DNA of 9,002 nucleotides, from NCBI GenBank assembly GCA_031282925.1, contig JAITCT010000157.1, forward strand, positions 1 to 9,002, in the 5' to 3' direction. Positions 1-7,032 of this stretch are shown here, piece by piece. The position numbers and the translations under genes are program-made. Within the stretch, counting starts at the first letter, position 1. Every line of letters starts with the position of its first letter. This DNA comes from Dysgonamonadaceae bacterium. Lineage in GTDB: Bacteria > Bacteroidota > Bacteroidia > Bacteroidales > Azobacteroidaceae. Below the pieces are notes generated by a model. The model did no database searches. It was not told the origin of the DNA and was given only the letters and a program-made list of their open reading frames with translations.

Positions 1-365
1 TCGCCCGTCACATCCAAAGAAAGGTGTCTCTCTCCTGAAGAAAACCTGTAATTAAGGGAATCAAGCGTACTGAAACTCAAATTAAAAACGCCGGATGCAT
101 CCCTGTAAAGTTCATCGCGAAACTTGGCGGTATCTCCCTCATTTTTCACCGAACGTACAACAAACTTACCGTCCTCATTAACGGATAACCATCTGTACAG
201 TTCTTTCTTTTGCTTGGGGAACGAATCGTTCCTCGAAACATCATTGACAAACTTTTTAGCCAGACCGCTCGTATCGGCAAGAATTCGATATCTTGACTGA
301 GCGTTTGTCTGAAAAGCCATCAATACTCCAATTGCTAAAAGCAAAGTAAACAATTTTCTTTTCAT
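1..365 (-). CDS. Secreted protein of unknown function, N-terminal part (runs off the window edge)
   Basis: The ATG at 365-363 opens a frame that stays open to base 1, giving about 121 codons; the C-terminus lies outside the window. The first 23 residues (MKRKLFTLLLAIGVLMAFQ, then TNAQ) are a clear signal peptide: two basic residues, a Leu/Ile/Met-rich core and an NAQ-type cleavage site. There is no lipobox cysteine, so it should be periplasmic, surface-exposed or secreted rather than a lipoprotein. The mature part is polar, with Lys/Asp-rich segments and a stretch reading YRWLSVNEDGKFVVRS that suggests beta structure. I do not recognise a domain. Large Bacteroidales surface proteins often start like this, but that does not assign a function. 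The leader is AT-rich without a Shine-Dalgarno sequence, as is normal for the phylum. It is separated from the TonB-receptor-like genes by an insertion-sequence remnant, so no functional link to them is implied. Confidence 0.8.
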   Translation of the reverse strand, partial: MKRKLFTLLLAIGVLMAFQTNAQSRYRILADTSGLAKKFVNDVSRNDSFPKQKKELYRWLSVNEDGKFVVRSVKNEGDTAKFRDELYRDASGVFNLSFSTLDSLNYRFSSGERHLSLDVTG

Positions 366-497
366 AAAAATATGTTTAATAAATAAGTTAAAAATAGTAA
401 ATAAACTCCTATACTCAAAATATGCATTTTTACATTTTTCTCCACTGGGACACGAAAACCGTATCCCGCAATTTGAAGGTAAACCAAAAATGTGTTA

Positions 498-528
498 CAA
501 AGTAACAACATTTTTTCCAAACAGGCAA
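498..528 (-). promoter_or_regulatory. Candidate promoter of the secreted-protein gene, with an overlapping palindrome
   Basis: Read on the minus strand, TTG (528-526) is followed after 20 bases by TTACTTTG (505-498). The latter matches the Bacteroidota -7 consensus TAnnTTTG at all but one defined position. The -7 box sits inside a perfect inverted repeat, TGTTAC-AAA-GTAACA (493-507), which could be an operator. Transcription would begin near 490 and give a leader of about 125 nt before the ATG at 365. This is motif matching only; the long leader and the imperfect -7 box keep confidence low. Confidence 0.3.
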
Positions 529-550
529 GTAAATCAACCGTTTTTTTCGG

Positions 551-606
551 GTTTTTGTACCAAAGCAGGGGGTTTCTGTACAAAACCCCCTGCTTTCGGT
601 ACGAAA
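551..606. repeat. Strong hairpin with three TTTnnGTAC motifs at 21-bp spacing
   Basis: Arms 557-575 and 583-602 pair over 19 bp, with a single bulged base (C597) and a 7-nt loop (576-582). Three more pairs and a G-T wobble extend the stem to 553-606. The core is AAAGCAGGGGGTTT against its exact complement. Independently, TTTTTGTAC (552-560), TTTCTGTAC (573-581) and TTTCGGTAC (594-602) lie exactly 21 bp apart, which is two helical turns. Neither side is followed by a run of T, so it is not a standard intrinsic terminator. It lies about 25-80 bp upstream of the candidate promoter at 498-528, where an activator site would be expected. Confidence 0.7.
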
Positions 607-630
607 CACATATTTAGTGAAGAGTGAAAC

Positions 631-700
631 AATCCGGGGAATTGAGAATGGAGAATAACTTTGTTGCAACGGAGCTACGAATACAAATTATCCGTAGCCT
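631..700. repeat. Short stem-loop and degenerate GAGAATGGAGAATAA tract next to the IS remnant
   Basis: GCTACG (674-679) and CGTAGC (693-698) form a 6-bp stem around a 13-nt AT-rich loop. Just upstream is a short purine-rich repeat-like tract (ATTGAGAATGGAGAATAAC, about 641-659). It abuts the 3' end of the transposase remnant (stop at 716-718) and may contain the old IS end, but I cannot identify a terminal inverted repeat. Confidence 0.3.
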
Positions 701-715
701 CGCAGCCGGTTTTGT

Positions 716-1100
716 TTAAGCCACTTTGTAAGAATCGGGCATACCCGTCTCTCTAAAAGGTATTTAATAACAGGCATTTCAACTTTACTTCTGCCGTTTG
801 ATTTGCTGCCGTGCGGGCTTTCAGGTCGCCTCTGAAAATCATTTTATACCTGAACATCACCGTCTCATTCAAGCTGCGCTGATGACAGCCCTGTACTTCT
901 TTCCTTTTGGGCAGTCCGTTCTGCTGTATATGCCTGACCGCCTTATTGCGTTGAATCAGATGAGCAGTCAGGGGGTCTTCCCTTTCGGATTGCCGGACAG
1001 CGGCATTCTTCAGCGGTGGGATAACCCCCTGATTCGTTCGTACTCCTCAATGCAGCCCTGCATCCGATGGGCAGGGGTTTGCGACAGTAATGTTGAATTT
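716..1100 (-). pseudogene. Degenerate C-terminal fragment of an IS5-like (DDE) transposase
   Basis: Reading the minus strand from about 1046 down gives an open segment with family hallmarks. These are VIPPLKNAAVRQ (from 1025), matching the IPPxKNA block; then RNKAVRHIQQNG; then SLNETVMFRYKMIFRGDL, the E-bearing S-x-x-E-T-x-x-x-R-Y/F-K motif of the DDE active site; then KARTAANQTAEVKLKCLLLN. That frame hits a stop at 755-753, and the conserved ending TGMPDSYKVA followed by TAA (718-716) resumes in another frame, so at least one indel is present. Upstream of 1046 the match continues only weakly and after a further frame change (MQGCIEEY, about 1060-1083). The N-terminal half with the first two catalytic Asp regions is not recognisable. 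It is non-functional and lies between two unrelated transcription units. Confidence 0.8.
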
Positions 1101-1127
1101 GTCATTTTTTTCGTTTTTACACGTTAG

Positions 1128-1504
1128 TTATAAAGACAGCAACATGTAACGAATTATTTGACTTTTACAGCAATGACGTGGTGCGGCTAAACAATACCTC
1201 CGCCCGATATTCTTCAGTGCTGCCTCTCAGTCGGGCTTAACTGCTGCTTGCCCTACCCTGCTGTCAGAGTGCAGGGTTTTAAAGAATCTGTTTCGGCTCA
1301 CGGGAGAGGAAAGTTTGCTCGTTCAGGACTGTACGACGCCGTATTGCCGCCAAAAAAACCAGATGACCAGCGGCAGTACCGCTACAGATTTACGAGATAT
1401 TTTGGTATTGCAATTGACAAGTAGCTGCCTTTAGTCTTTATCTGGCGTTAGTCGAAGAGTCAGACTTCAAAACAACGGCTTTGGATAAAAAAAGGTATTA
1501 TTAA
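1128..1504. other. Gene-free, GC-richer stretch; probable mobile-element debris
   Basis: No intact gene is visible. On the plus strand one frame is open from 1191 to the stop at 1422-1424 (77 codons) but has no ATG. It ends in an odd basic/aromatic stretch (DDQRQYRYRFTRYFGIAIDK) that I cannot assign. The minus strand is broken by stops in all frames, and I could not find the missing transposase N-terminus there. Together with the IS fragment beside it, the region looks like decayed accessory DNA. The segment just after the stop of the barrel gene (1504-1485) has a T-run but no convincing hairpin, so I do not call a terminator. Confidence 0.4.
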
Positions 1505-3826
1505 TTAAAACCGGTTTATATCGTCTTTCGCCGCATTTTCACCTCTGTATTTCTTTTTGTAGCTGTTGAACATACAGACGACCGACAACCGGACATAGCG
1601 GGTTTCCCTCTTTTTGTCAATAATCATTTGTAAATTATTAACCTGCATATCATTTCCAATTCCAACCCAGTTGAAAACATCATAAACATCCAAATTGAAC
1701 CGGAAACAATTGTTGAAAAATGATTTACGAAGGCTCAAGTCAAGCTGTTTATTTCCCTTTATCCCGGTCAGGTAGTAATAATAATCATTGTAATATTTGA
1801 AATTGCAGGAAAAAATAAATGATGACGGCAATACAAAATCGTTGTATGCCTGAACTGTATAATTGACCCGGCTATAATCCATGCTGTTTCCGTTATAACC
1901 GGCCGAAAAATAAGGCTTACATACATTCACCGTGTAATTGGGTTGCCAAAAGGCAATTTTCTTACTGAAATTTAATGTCATATTCAATTCCCGGTATGCC
2001 GGATAATTAGTGTAGGTTGTTAAAACGGAGCTTGAATTTTCCTGCTGTTCTTCGGAATAAAAACCAATGGGATTTTTCTCATAACTGTATCCGATATTTA
2101 GAAGAAACATTTTATACATGGCCTGAATTTCGGTATCATAAATGTCCGTCTTTTTCAAATACGGATTCCCTTTTTGCAATAAAAACCGGTTGATATATAC
2201 CGTAATACCGTTCAGTTCCGCAAAACCCGGGCGCTTGGTTCGTTTGTTGAATGCAAGGCTTAAATCCACATTCTTTATTTTCTTTGAAACGGATAAGTTC
2301 GGATATATATCATTGTATTTCCGGTCGATAACTACCGTTTGCACACTGTCTTTCGTATATTTTTCACCTGTAAACTCGTATCTGAAACCGGCATTGAACT
2401 GTATATCTCCGAATGTATTGGCATAGGTAATAAAAAACGCCGATTTTTGTTCGTGATTGAAAAAAATATCATTCCCGATATATCCTTCCGGATTCAATAT
2501 GCTGCCGTTGCCCCTGATACAGTTGTACTCTCCGCCGAATTCCCACAAACCTGCGGTATGATAACTGTTTGTCAATTTACCGGCATATAAATCGTAATCG
2601 GTTATGCTGAAAGTCTTGAGGGTTCTGTTTTCCGAACCGGAAATTTCTTCGGTAAACTGGGTCCTGTCGTTGAGGTTTTTCAGACAGTCAAAATCAAGCC
2701 GGACAGAAAATTTCTCACTGAGATCCCCGTTATAAAACGCATTAAACAAATGTTGAGGACTGTTTTCATCCATGTATGTTTGCGAATGCAATACATCGTA
2801 CGGTGCGCCGTTTAAATAAGTCGAGGAATTTGTTGTCATCACCGGACTGCAGTATTGAAAACTCTTGAATTGATATTGCCCCCCTATACTGTGCTTGTCA
2901 TTGATATTCCAGTCAATTCCGGCAGACGCCTGTTGTAAATTAACGGATGCGGCATAAAAAGGCGTCAACATGCGGTGTTCCCAAATTGTATCAGGCCGGT
3001 ATAATTGAAAATAGTAATTTTCCTTTTCTATGCCTAATTGGGTATACTGGTGGTCGTAAGAGACAAACAGATTCAGGTTCTTTGTTGTATATGAAACGTT
3101 TATATTTTCATTATCTCCAAAATATTTTGCCTGCCTTATTCTTCCGGTAACTTGCGCCGCCCATCCGTTTTGTTTCTGTTTTGTCTTGATCAGGAGAACC
3201 GCCTGCCCTTCGGTGTCGTATTTGGCTCCGGGATTGGTAACCAGTTCGATGGTTGATATATCCGATGATTCCAGCCGTTCCAGTTCCTGACTGTCCTGCA
3301 CTTTCTGGTTATTGATATAAACGACTGGCGTACCTTTCCCGAATACGGTTATGCCGTCATCCGTCATTGTAACGCCCGGAATATGTTGTATGACATCTGC
3401 GGCTGTGCCCAAACTACCGAGTAAACTCGTGCTTACACTGGTTATCAATCCGTTGCCGCCGAGTTGGAAGGTCGGCGTTTTCGATGTAACTACCGCTTCT
3501 TGCAGCATATTTGCCGCAGGTGTTAATGTAATTGTACCGGTGTTTGTTGTTTCCTGCAAGACAGAAACTTTTTGGAAATAATCTTCGTATCCGATATAAG
3601 ATATTTTCAGGATATATTCCCGTTTATCCTGTTTTTCCAGCAAAAAATTGCCATGCTCATCGGTATATGTACCGGCGACAAATGTTGAATCGGGGGAAGA
3701 CAATAAGATGGCATTGGCATATTCCATGGGTTGGGAATTGTTGTCCAAAATTGTGCCGGTAATGCTGTTTTGTGAATAAATCAGGGAAGTATTTAGTAAT
3801 GTTATTAGTAGGAATTTTGTTGTCAT
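1505..3826 (-). CDS. TonB-dependent-receptor-like outer-membrane beta-barrel protein (OMP_b-brl_3 type)
   Basis: A 773-residue protein and the last gene of the minus-strand cluster. Residues 1-19 form a signal peptide ending ..IYSQ. Residues about 22-104 are a CarboxypepD_reg-like Ig-fold domain (SITGTILDN, YANAILLSSPDS, GTYTDEHGNF, ISYIGYED). Residues about 125-215 are a TonB plug (TAADVIQHIPGVTMTDDGI, VYINNQKV, then IELVTNPGAKYD). The rest, to about 750, is an aromatic-rich barrel with alternating polar/hydrophobic strands, ending RLSVVCMF and a short polar tail (KYRGENAAKDDINRF) typical of this Bacteroidota family. It should sit in the outer membrane and either import a ligand with TonB energy or act as a non-transporting sensor. 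Its start lies 43 bp after the stop of the upstream barrel gene with no terminator between, so they are probably co-transcribed. The substrate cannot be deduced: no SusD-like partner is next to it, which argues against a classical polysaccharide locus. Confidence 0.88.
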   Translation of the reverse strand: MTTKFLLITLLNTSLIYSQNSITGTILDNNSQPMEYANAILLSSPDSTFVAGTYTDEHGNFLLEKQDKREYILKISYIGYEDYFQKVSVLQETTNTGTITLTPAANMLQEAVVTSKTPTFQLGGNGLITSVSTSLLGSLGTAADVIQHIPGVTMTDDGITVFGKGTPVVYINNQKVQDSQELERLESSDISTIELVTNPGAKYDTEGQAVLLIKTKQKQNGWAAQVTGRIRQAKYFGDNENINVSYTTKNLNLFVSYDHQYTQLGIEKENYYFQLYRPDTIWEHRMLTPFYAASVNLQQASAGIDWNINDKHSIGGQYQFKSFQYCSPVMTTNSSTYLNGAPYDVLHSQTYMDENSPQHLFNAFYNGDLSEKFSVRLDFDCLKNLNDRTQFTEEISGSENRTLKTFSITDYDLYAGKLTNSYHTAGLWEFGGEYNCIRGNGSILNPEGYIGNDIFFNHEQKSAFFITYANTFGDIQFNAGFRYEFTGEKYTKDSVQTVVIDRKYNDIYPNLSVSKKIKNVDLSLAFNKRTKRPGFAELNGITVYINRFLLQKGNPYLKKTDIYDTEIQAMYKMFLLNIGYSYEKNPIGFYSEEQQENSSSVLTTYTNYPAYRELNMTLNFSKKIAFWQPNYTVNVCKPYFSAGYNGNSMDYSRVNYTVQAYNDFVLPSSFIFSCNFKYYNDYYYYLTGIKGNKQLDLSLRKSFFNNCFRFNLDVYDVFNWVGIGNDMQVNNLQMIIDKKRETRYVRLSVVCMFNSYKKKYRGENAAKDDINRF

Positions 3827-3869
3827 TTGAGTTGATATTATTAGCGGGTGTATTCATCCATATACTATG

Positions 3870-6182
3870 TTATTTTTTCATTATACCCGATTCGGTATCG
3901 CTGTTGTCAAGTTGTTTACGGGAAGTATTGTACTCCCGTCCGAAGGAGAATACATAAGCAAAGCGGATGCTAAACACATTTCCGTTATCCCTGTATGTAA
4001 TTGTCCGGAATTGACCGGTATGAGCCGATTTGACTTCAAACTGATTTTTCAGCGCACTGAAAAAAGGATTCCATGTGTTGATTCCGATTACCCACCGGTT
4101 GTTTTTTACATACTGCAGTTGCATGGTTACGTCCGGTGCATAGTATGAATAGCTTTCTCCATACAGGCTTTTCGTTTTTGTTTTGAAATTACCGGAAAAG
4201 GAAAAATTTTTATAGAATGCGCTGATATTGGCAAATGCGTAACCGGATGTTAATTGATGATTGTATTCGTGTCCGTTGCTGTGTTGCGACAGTATTCCCC
4301 CGCCCGCCGAAAAGCGGAGGATATTCCACAAAGTTCCGACGGTAACCTGCGATTCTACCTTGAACTGCTTCCAGTTTTTTTGATTTTTATCTGTTTGTAT
4401 CAGCTTTTCCGAATCATAGTAAAAACTTTCCATAATCGGATTTTTCAGGTATTGGTAATTCAATTCCGTACTGAACGAGATTTTCTTTTTATTGAAATTG
4501 TATGCCAGCGCATTAGTGTAATAATGATATGGTTTTAAATCCGGATTTCCCTTTGAAATCTTGATACTGTCCATAAACAGTTCCACGTCGCTCAGTTGAG
4601 AAAGGCTCGGATTGCTGTTCAAGACCCTGAAGCGGTTCGTAACCGTATGGTTATCGTTTATCGCATATTTCAAAGAGACCGACGGGCGGAAATTGTAATA
4701 GTCGAATCTTTTGTTCGTTTCACTGAAAGAGGAACGGCTCAAGCCTGCGCTAATGCTGAAACCGAATTTTTCTATTTGAGATGCAAATTCGCTAAACAGA
4801 TAAGTGTTCGCCTGATTCATATTTGTTTCCGCATGACTGCTTCCGCTGTAAATGTTATTGGAATGTGCCTGCAAATGCCGAACGCCGGCGCTTAATTTGC
4901 CGTTTTCGCTTAGTTGATTGGAATAAATGCCTTCAAAAATGGCAGAACGCTTCTTTCCATTGACGAAAACCTGATAATTAATTAATGGCTTATCATTTTC
5001 ATTTTGAGAAAAACAGGTTTTGTTTTCTTCGTTCCACAACGTTCCAACCCAGTTGAAAACAAGTTCCTGGTTGTTTTTAATTTTCCTGTGATAGTAAATA
5101 TCCAGGACAGGCCGGTTATACGGATTGGATGCTTTTCTTTCCGTAAACAGGACATGGTTGTTCAGTGAATTGGTTTCGTACCCTGCCCGGTTGTCGGAAT
5201 GTTGCGGTAGAAACTCGGTTTTGAACGCAACATTGAATACCGAACGGTTGTCCGGCTGCAATTGATAATTGGCCGTTACGAGATGTTGCGTATAATTGTA
5301 AGGCCGGTCTATCCCCTGCTGCGTCCGTTCGTATTTTGTTCCGTCGGATTTGTAGAACCAGTCCGTTCCGTCATCCCTGGTTTGGCTGTAATTGCGGTAG
5401 CCCAGGAACCAGGTGAGTTCAAATTCGGAAGATTTTGTATTGAAAGCCGCACTCAGCGAGTTATTGGACAGGCCGGTCGTTACGGCGTTGGACAAGTCGG
5501 TGTAAACGTATCCGCCTGTCTCCGCATGAACGGTAACGTAGTTGATAACCGCTTCAACGCCTTCTCCTCCGTAGGCCGCAGTGGGGGAATCGTAATATTC
5601 GACTCTCAATATTTTCTCCGGACGCAAAGACATAATGCGCATGAGGTCTGCTCTTACATTATTGATACGTAACTGAATAACGCCTCCGTTTATTTTTTGC
5701 ACCGTTAAGTCCACCGGATTTACATATACGCCCCGGATGGCAAGCGCGCTCAGCAGTTCAATGCCGTTGTTTGCAATCTGTTTCTGGAACTGTGTAGGGA
5801 GGTAAGTTTCATTATCGGTTTTTTGGATGACCCGCTTTCCTTCAACAACCAGTTCCTGAATATTTATCGCATTGGAAGCCAATGTCAGGTTGCCCAAATT
5901 GACGTTTCCGCCTGTTTCCGGAACAGGTACGGACAACGGTTCAAAACCGAGAAAGGATGCGTTGAGTACATATTTTCCGGCAGGCAAATCTTTCATCTCG
6001 AATTTTCCGTCCATGTCCGAAAGGACGCTTTTCATAATCATTGTGCTGCTGTCAATAACGCTGACAAACGCGGCTTCGAGCGGCTGATTATCAGTTAACA
6101 GGATTCTTCCTCTAATATTTATTTGGGAGAACACGGACAGGGTTGTGCAAAAAAAGCACGTTGTCAGAATTAATTTGTTCAT
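3870..6182 (-). CDS. Second TonB-dependent-receptor-like outer-membrane beta-barrel protein
   Basis: A 770-residue protein of the same overall plan as its downstream neighbour but clearly divergent. Residues 1-20 are a signal peptide (..LSVFSQ). Residues about 22-105 are a CarboxypepD_reg-like domain (INIRGRILLTDNQPLEAAFV, SDMDGKFEMKDLPAGKY, ASFLGFEP). Residues about 130-220 are a plug-like domain (IELLSALAIRGVYV, LRINNVRADLMRIMSLRPEK, ILRVEYYDSPTAAYGGEG, VINYVT). The barrel runs to about 745, ending FSIRFAYVFSFGREY, followed by a polar tail. The plug carries AIRGVYVNPVDLTVQ where the sister has IPGVTMTDDGITVF, so the two may bind different ligands or play different roles. The start is supported by the signal peptide and by a perfect -7 box about 27 bp upstream. 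It follows the NTPase gene after 56 bp and precedes the second barrel gene by 43 bp. Confidence 0.87.
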   Translation of the reverse strand: MNKLILTTCFFCTTLSVFSQINIRGRILLTDNQPLEAAFVSVIDSSTMIMKSVLSDMDGKFEMKDLPAGKYVLNASFLGFEPLSVPVPETGGNVNLGNLTLASNAINIQELVVEGKRVIQKTDNETYLPTQFQKQIANNGIELLSALAIRGVYVNPVDLTVQKINGGVIQLRINNVRADLMRIMSLRPEKILRVEYYDSPTAAYGGEGVEAVINYVTVHAETGGYVYTDLSNAVTTGLSNNSLSAAFNTKSSEFELTWFLGYRNYSQTRDDGTDWFYKSDGTKYERTQQGIDRPYNYTQHLVTANYQLQPDNRSVFNVAFKTEFLPQHSDNRAGYETNSLNNHVLFTERKASNPYNRPVLDIYYHRKIKNNQELVFNWVGTLWNEENKTCFSQNENDKPLINYQVFVNGKKRSAIFEGIYSNQLSENGKLSAGVRHLQAHSNNIYSGSSHAETNMNQANTYLFSEFASQIEKFGFSISAGLSRSSFSETNKRFDYYNFRPSVSLKYAINDNHTVTNRFRVLNSNPSLSQLSDVELFMDSIKISKGNPDLKPYHYYTNALAYNFNKKKISFSTELNYQYLKNPIMESFYYDSEKLIQTDKNQKNWKQFKVESQVTVGTLWNILRFSAGGGILSQHSNGHEYNHQLTSGYAFANISAFYKNFSFSGNFKTKTKSLYGESYSYYAPDVTMQLQYVKNNRWVIGINTWNPFFSALKNQFEVKSAHTGQFRTITYRDNGNVFSIRFAYVFSFGREYNTSRKQLDNSDTESGIMKK

Positions 6183-6208
6183 GATTTTTGAATTATTTTT
6201 TGTTGATG

Positions 6209-6216
6209 CAAAAATA
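6209..6216 (-). promoter_or_regulatory. Candidate -7 box for the two barrel genes
   Basis: On the minus strand this reads TATTTTTG, a perfect fit to the Bacteroidota -7 consensus TAnnTTTG, 27 bp before the ATG at 6182-6180. I see no good TTG at the expected -33 distance; that region is A-rich. If real, it would let the barrel genes be expressed separately from the NTPase pair. Confidence 0.4.
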
Positions 6217-6238
6217 CTTTGTTTTTTTCGCTGTATTG

Positions 6239-7015
6239 CTACACAAAAGTGTAGTATCTCCTAAAATCTACCCTTTTGTGTAACGAGTGGGTAAACTTGA
6301 ACTGAGAGTGTGTGCTTCTTTCTGTTTCGAACCGCACAGAGTCAAACTTATTTTTACATATCGTATGCGCTTTACTAATCGCATCCTCAATAGTCATAAC
6401 TATACACAAATTCAATTTTTTAACGATTTTTTCCAAACGTTTTTCCAAACTTTCATTGACTTCAAAAATATTAATGTCCAATTCTTTATAAGTTTGACAA
6501 AGCAGTTTTTCAGATTCGCTGCGATATATTTCACTCGTTGGACGATGACCATCCGGCACAAATGGAAATTCGACCGGCAAATGAATCAAAACATCATAAT
6601 GGCTTTTTGTATATTGTTTTACTACATGCCCAAATGCAGAGATATTTCTTTCAAAAACAAACCATTCGGGAGAAAACAATTTCTTATGCAACCTTATCTT
6701 CCATGGTTTTTCCGAAGGATTAAGCCCTGTCATCATCCTTGTTGTGCCATAAATCCATTCCTGCAAGGGACAACCATCAGAAATAAAAGACCCATTTATA
6801 TTTTTCTCCGTAACAATTCTTTCCGTGAATCTTCTCATCCCTAATTCCATCAGTTCATGAAAGTTACATTTTTCCAATTTTTTACCCGGAAAGGCATTCG
6901 GTAATATTTCCCGCATAGTTCTGGCGTGAGTAACCGTGATGCCGGTTAAAAAACTCAACGCAAGAGCCGTTGTCGTTTTTCCTGTTGAATATGTTCCGTT
7001 TATTGCAATTTTCAT
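6239..7015 (-). CDS. P-loop NTPase, AAA_28/NadR-like kinase fold
   Basis: 258 residues. The Walker A motif GTYSTGKT (residues 7-14) follows a short beta strand, MKIAIN. Further matches to the AAA_28 and NadR nucleotide-kinase families are an ARTMREILP segment (31-39), where these proteins carry their early Arg/Glu element; FISDGCPLQEWIYG (77-90), in the Walker B/second-motif position; and FVPDGHRPTSEIYR (152-165), the lid-like DG-x-R region. It has no signal peptide and should be cytoplasmic. The reaction is unknown: phosphorylation of a small nucleoside-like substrate and a signalling ATPase both fit. The shared helix DAISKAHTICKNK (211-223) also exists in the neighbouring homologue, but the last 35 or so residues, basic and aromatic (THSLHKRVDFRRYYTFV at the end), do not. 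They are encoded across a hairpin and may be a late addition. The gene starts 17 bp after the stop of its sister gene, so the two are surely co-transcribed. Confidence 0.8.
   Translation of the reverse strand: MKIAINGTYSTGKTTTALALSFLTGITVTHARTMREILPNAFPGKKLEKCNFHELMELGMRRFTERIVTEKNINGSFISDGCPLQEWIYGTTRMMTGLNPSEKPWKIRLHKKLFSPEWFVFERNISAFGHVVKQYTKSHYDVLIHLPVEFPFVPDGHRPTSEIYRSESEKLLCQTYKELDINIFEVNESLEKRLEKIVKKLNLCIVMTIEDAISKAHTICKNKFDSVRFETERSTHSQFKFTHSLHKRVDFRRYYTFV
6240..6282. repeat. 15-bp inverted repeat at the NTPase gene 3' end
   Basis: Arms 6240-6254 and 6268-6282 (core ACACAAAAG / CTTTTGTGT) pair with a single mismatch around a 13-nt loop. Most of it lies inside the last 17 codons of the NTPase gene, directly upstream of the -7 box at 6209-6216. 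There is no T-run after the stem on either strand, so a standard intrinsic terminator is unlikely. It may instead be an mRNA-stabilising or processing hairpin, or an operator for the barrel promoter. Confidence 0.65.
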
Positions 7016-7032
7016 AACTGTAAATTTTAAAT

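Noticed and set aside
551..606. Mini CRISPR array or intrinsic terminator
   Set aside because: Repeats are only 9 bp with 12-bp intervals and form a hairpin, unlike CRISPR; no T-run follows the stem on either strand as an intrinsic terminator would need.
362..669. Two overlapping minus-strand frames (362-583 and 430-669)
   Set aside because: They cross the hairpin and promoter region upstream of the secreted-protein gene, have low-complexity composition and no start context.
798..1127. Plus-strand open frame of 109 codons
   Set aside because: It lies antisense to the transposase remnant, whose conserved motifs are readable on the minus strand; its own product resembles no family and it has no promoter or start context.
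5262..5672. Plus-strand open frame of 136 codons
   Set aside because: It is opposite the plug and early barrel region of the receptor at 3870-6182, and its composition shows no protein family.
6287..6844. Plus-strand open frame of 185 codons
   Set aside because: It is the shadow of the intact NTPase gene, which has a Walker A motif and the expected spacing to its neighbours.
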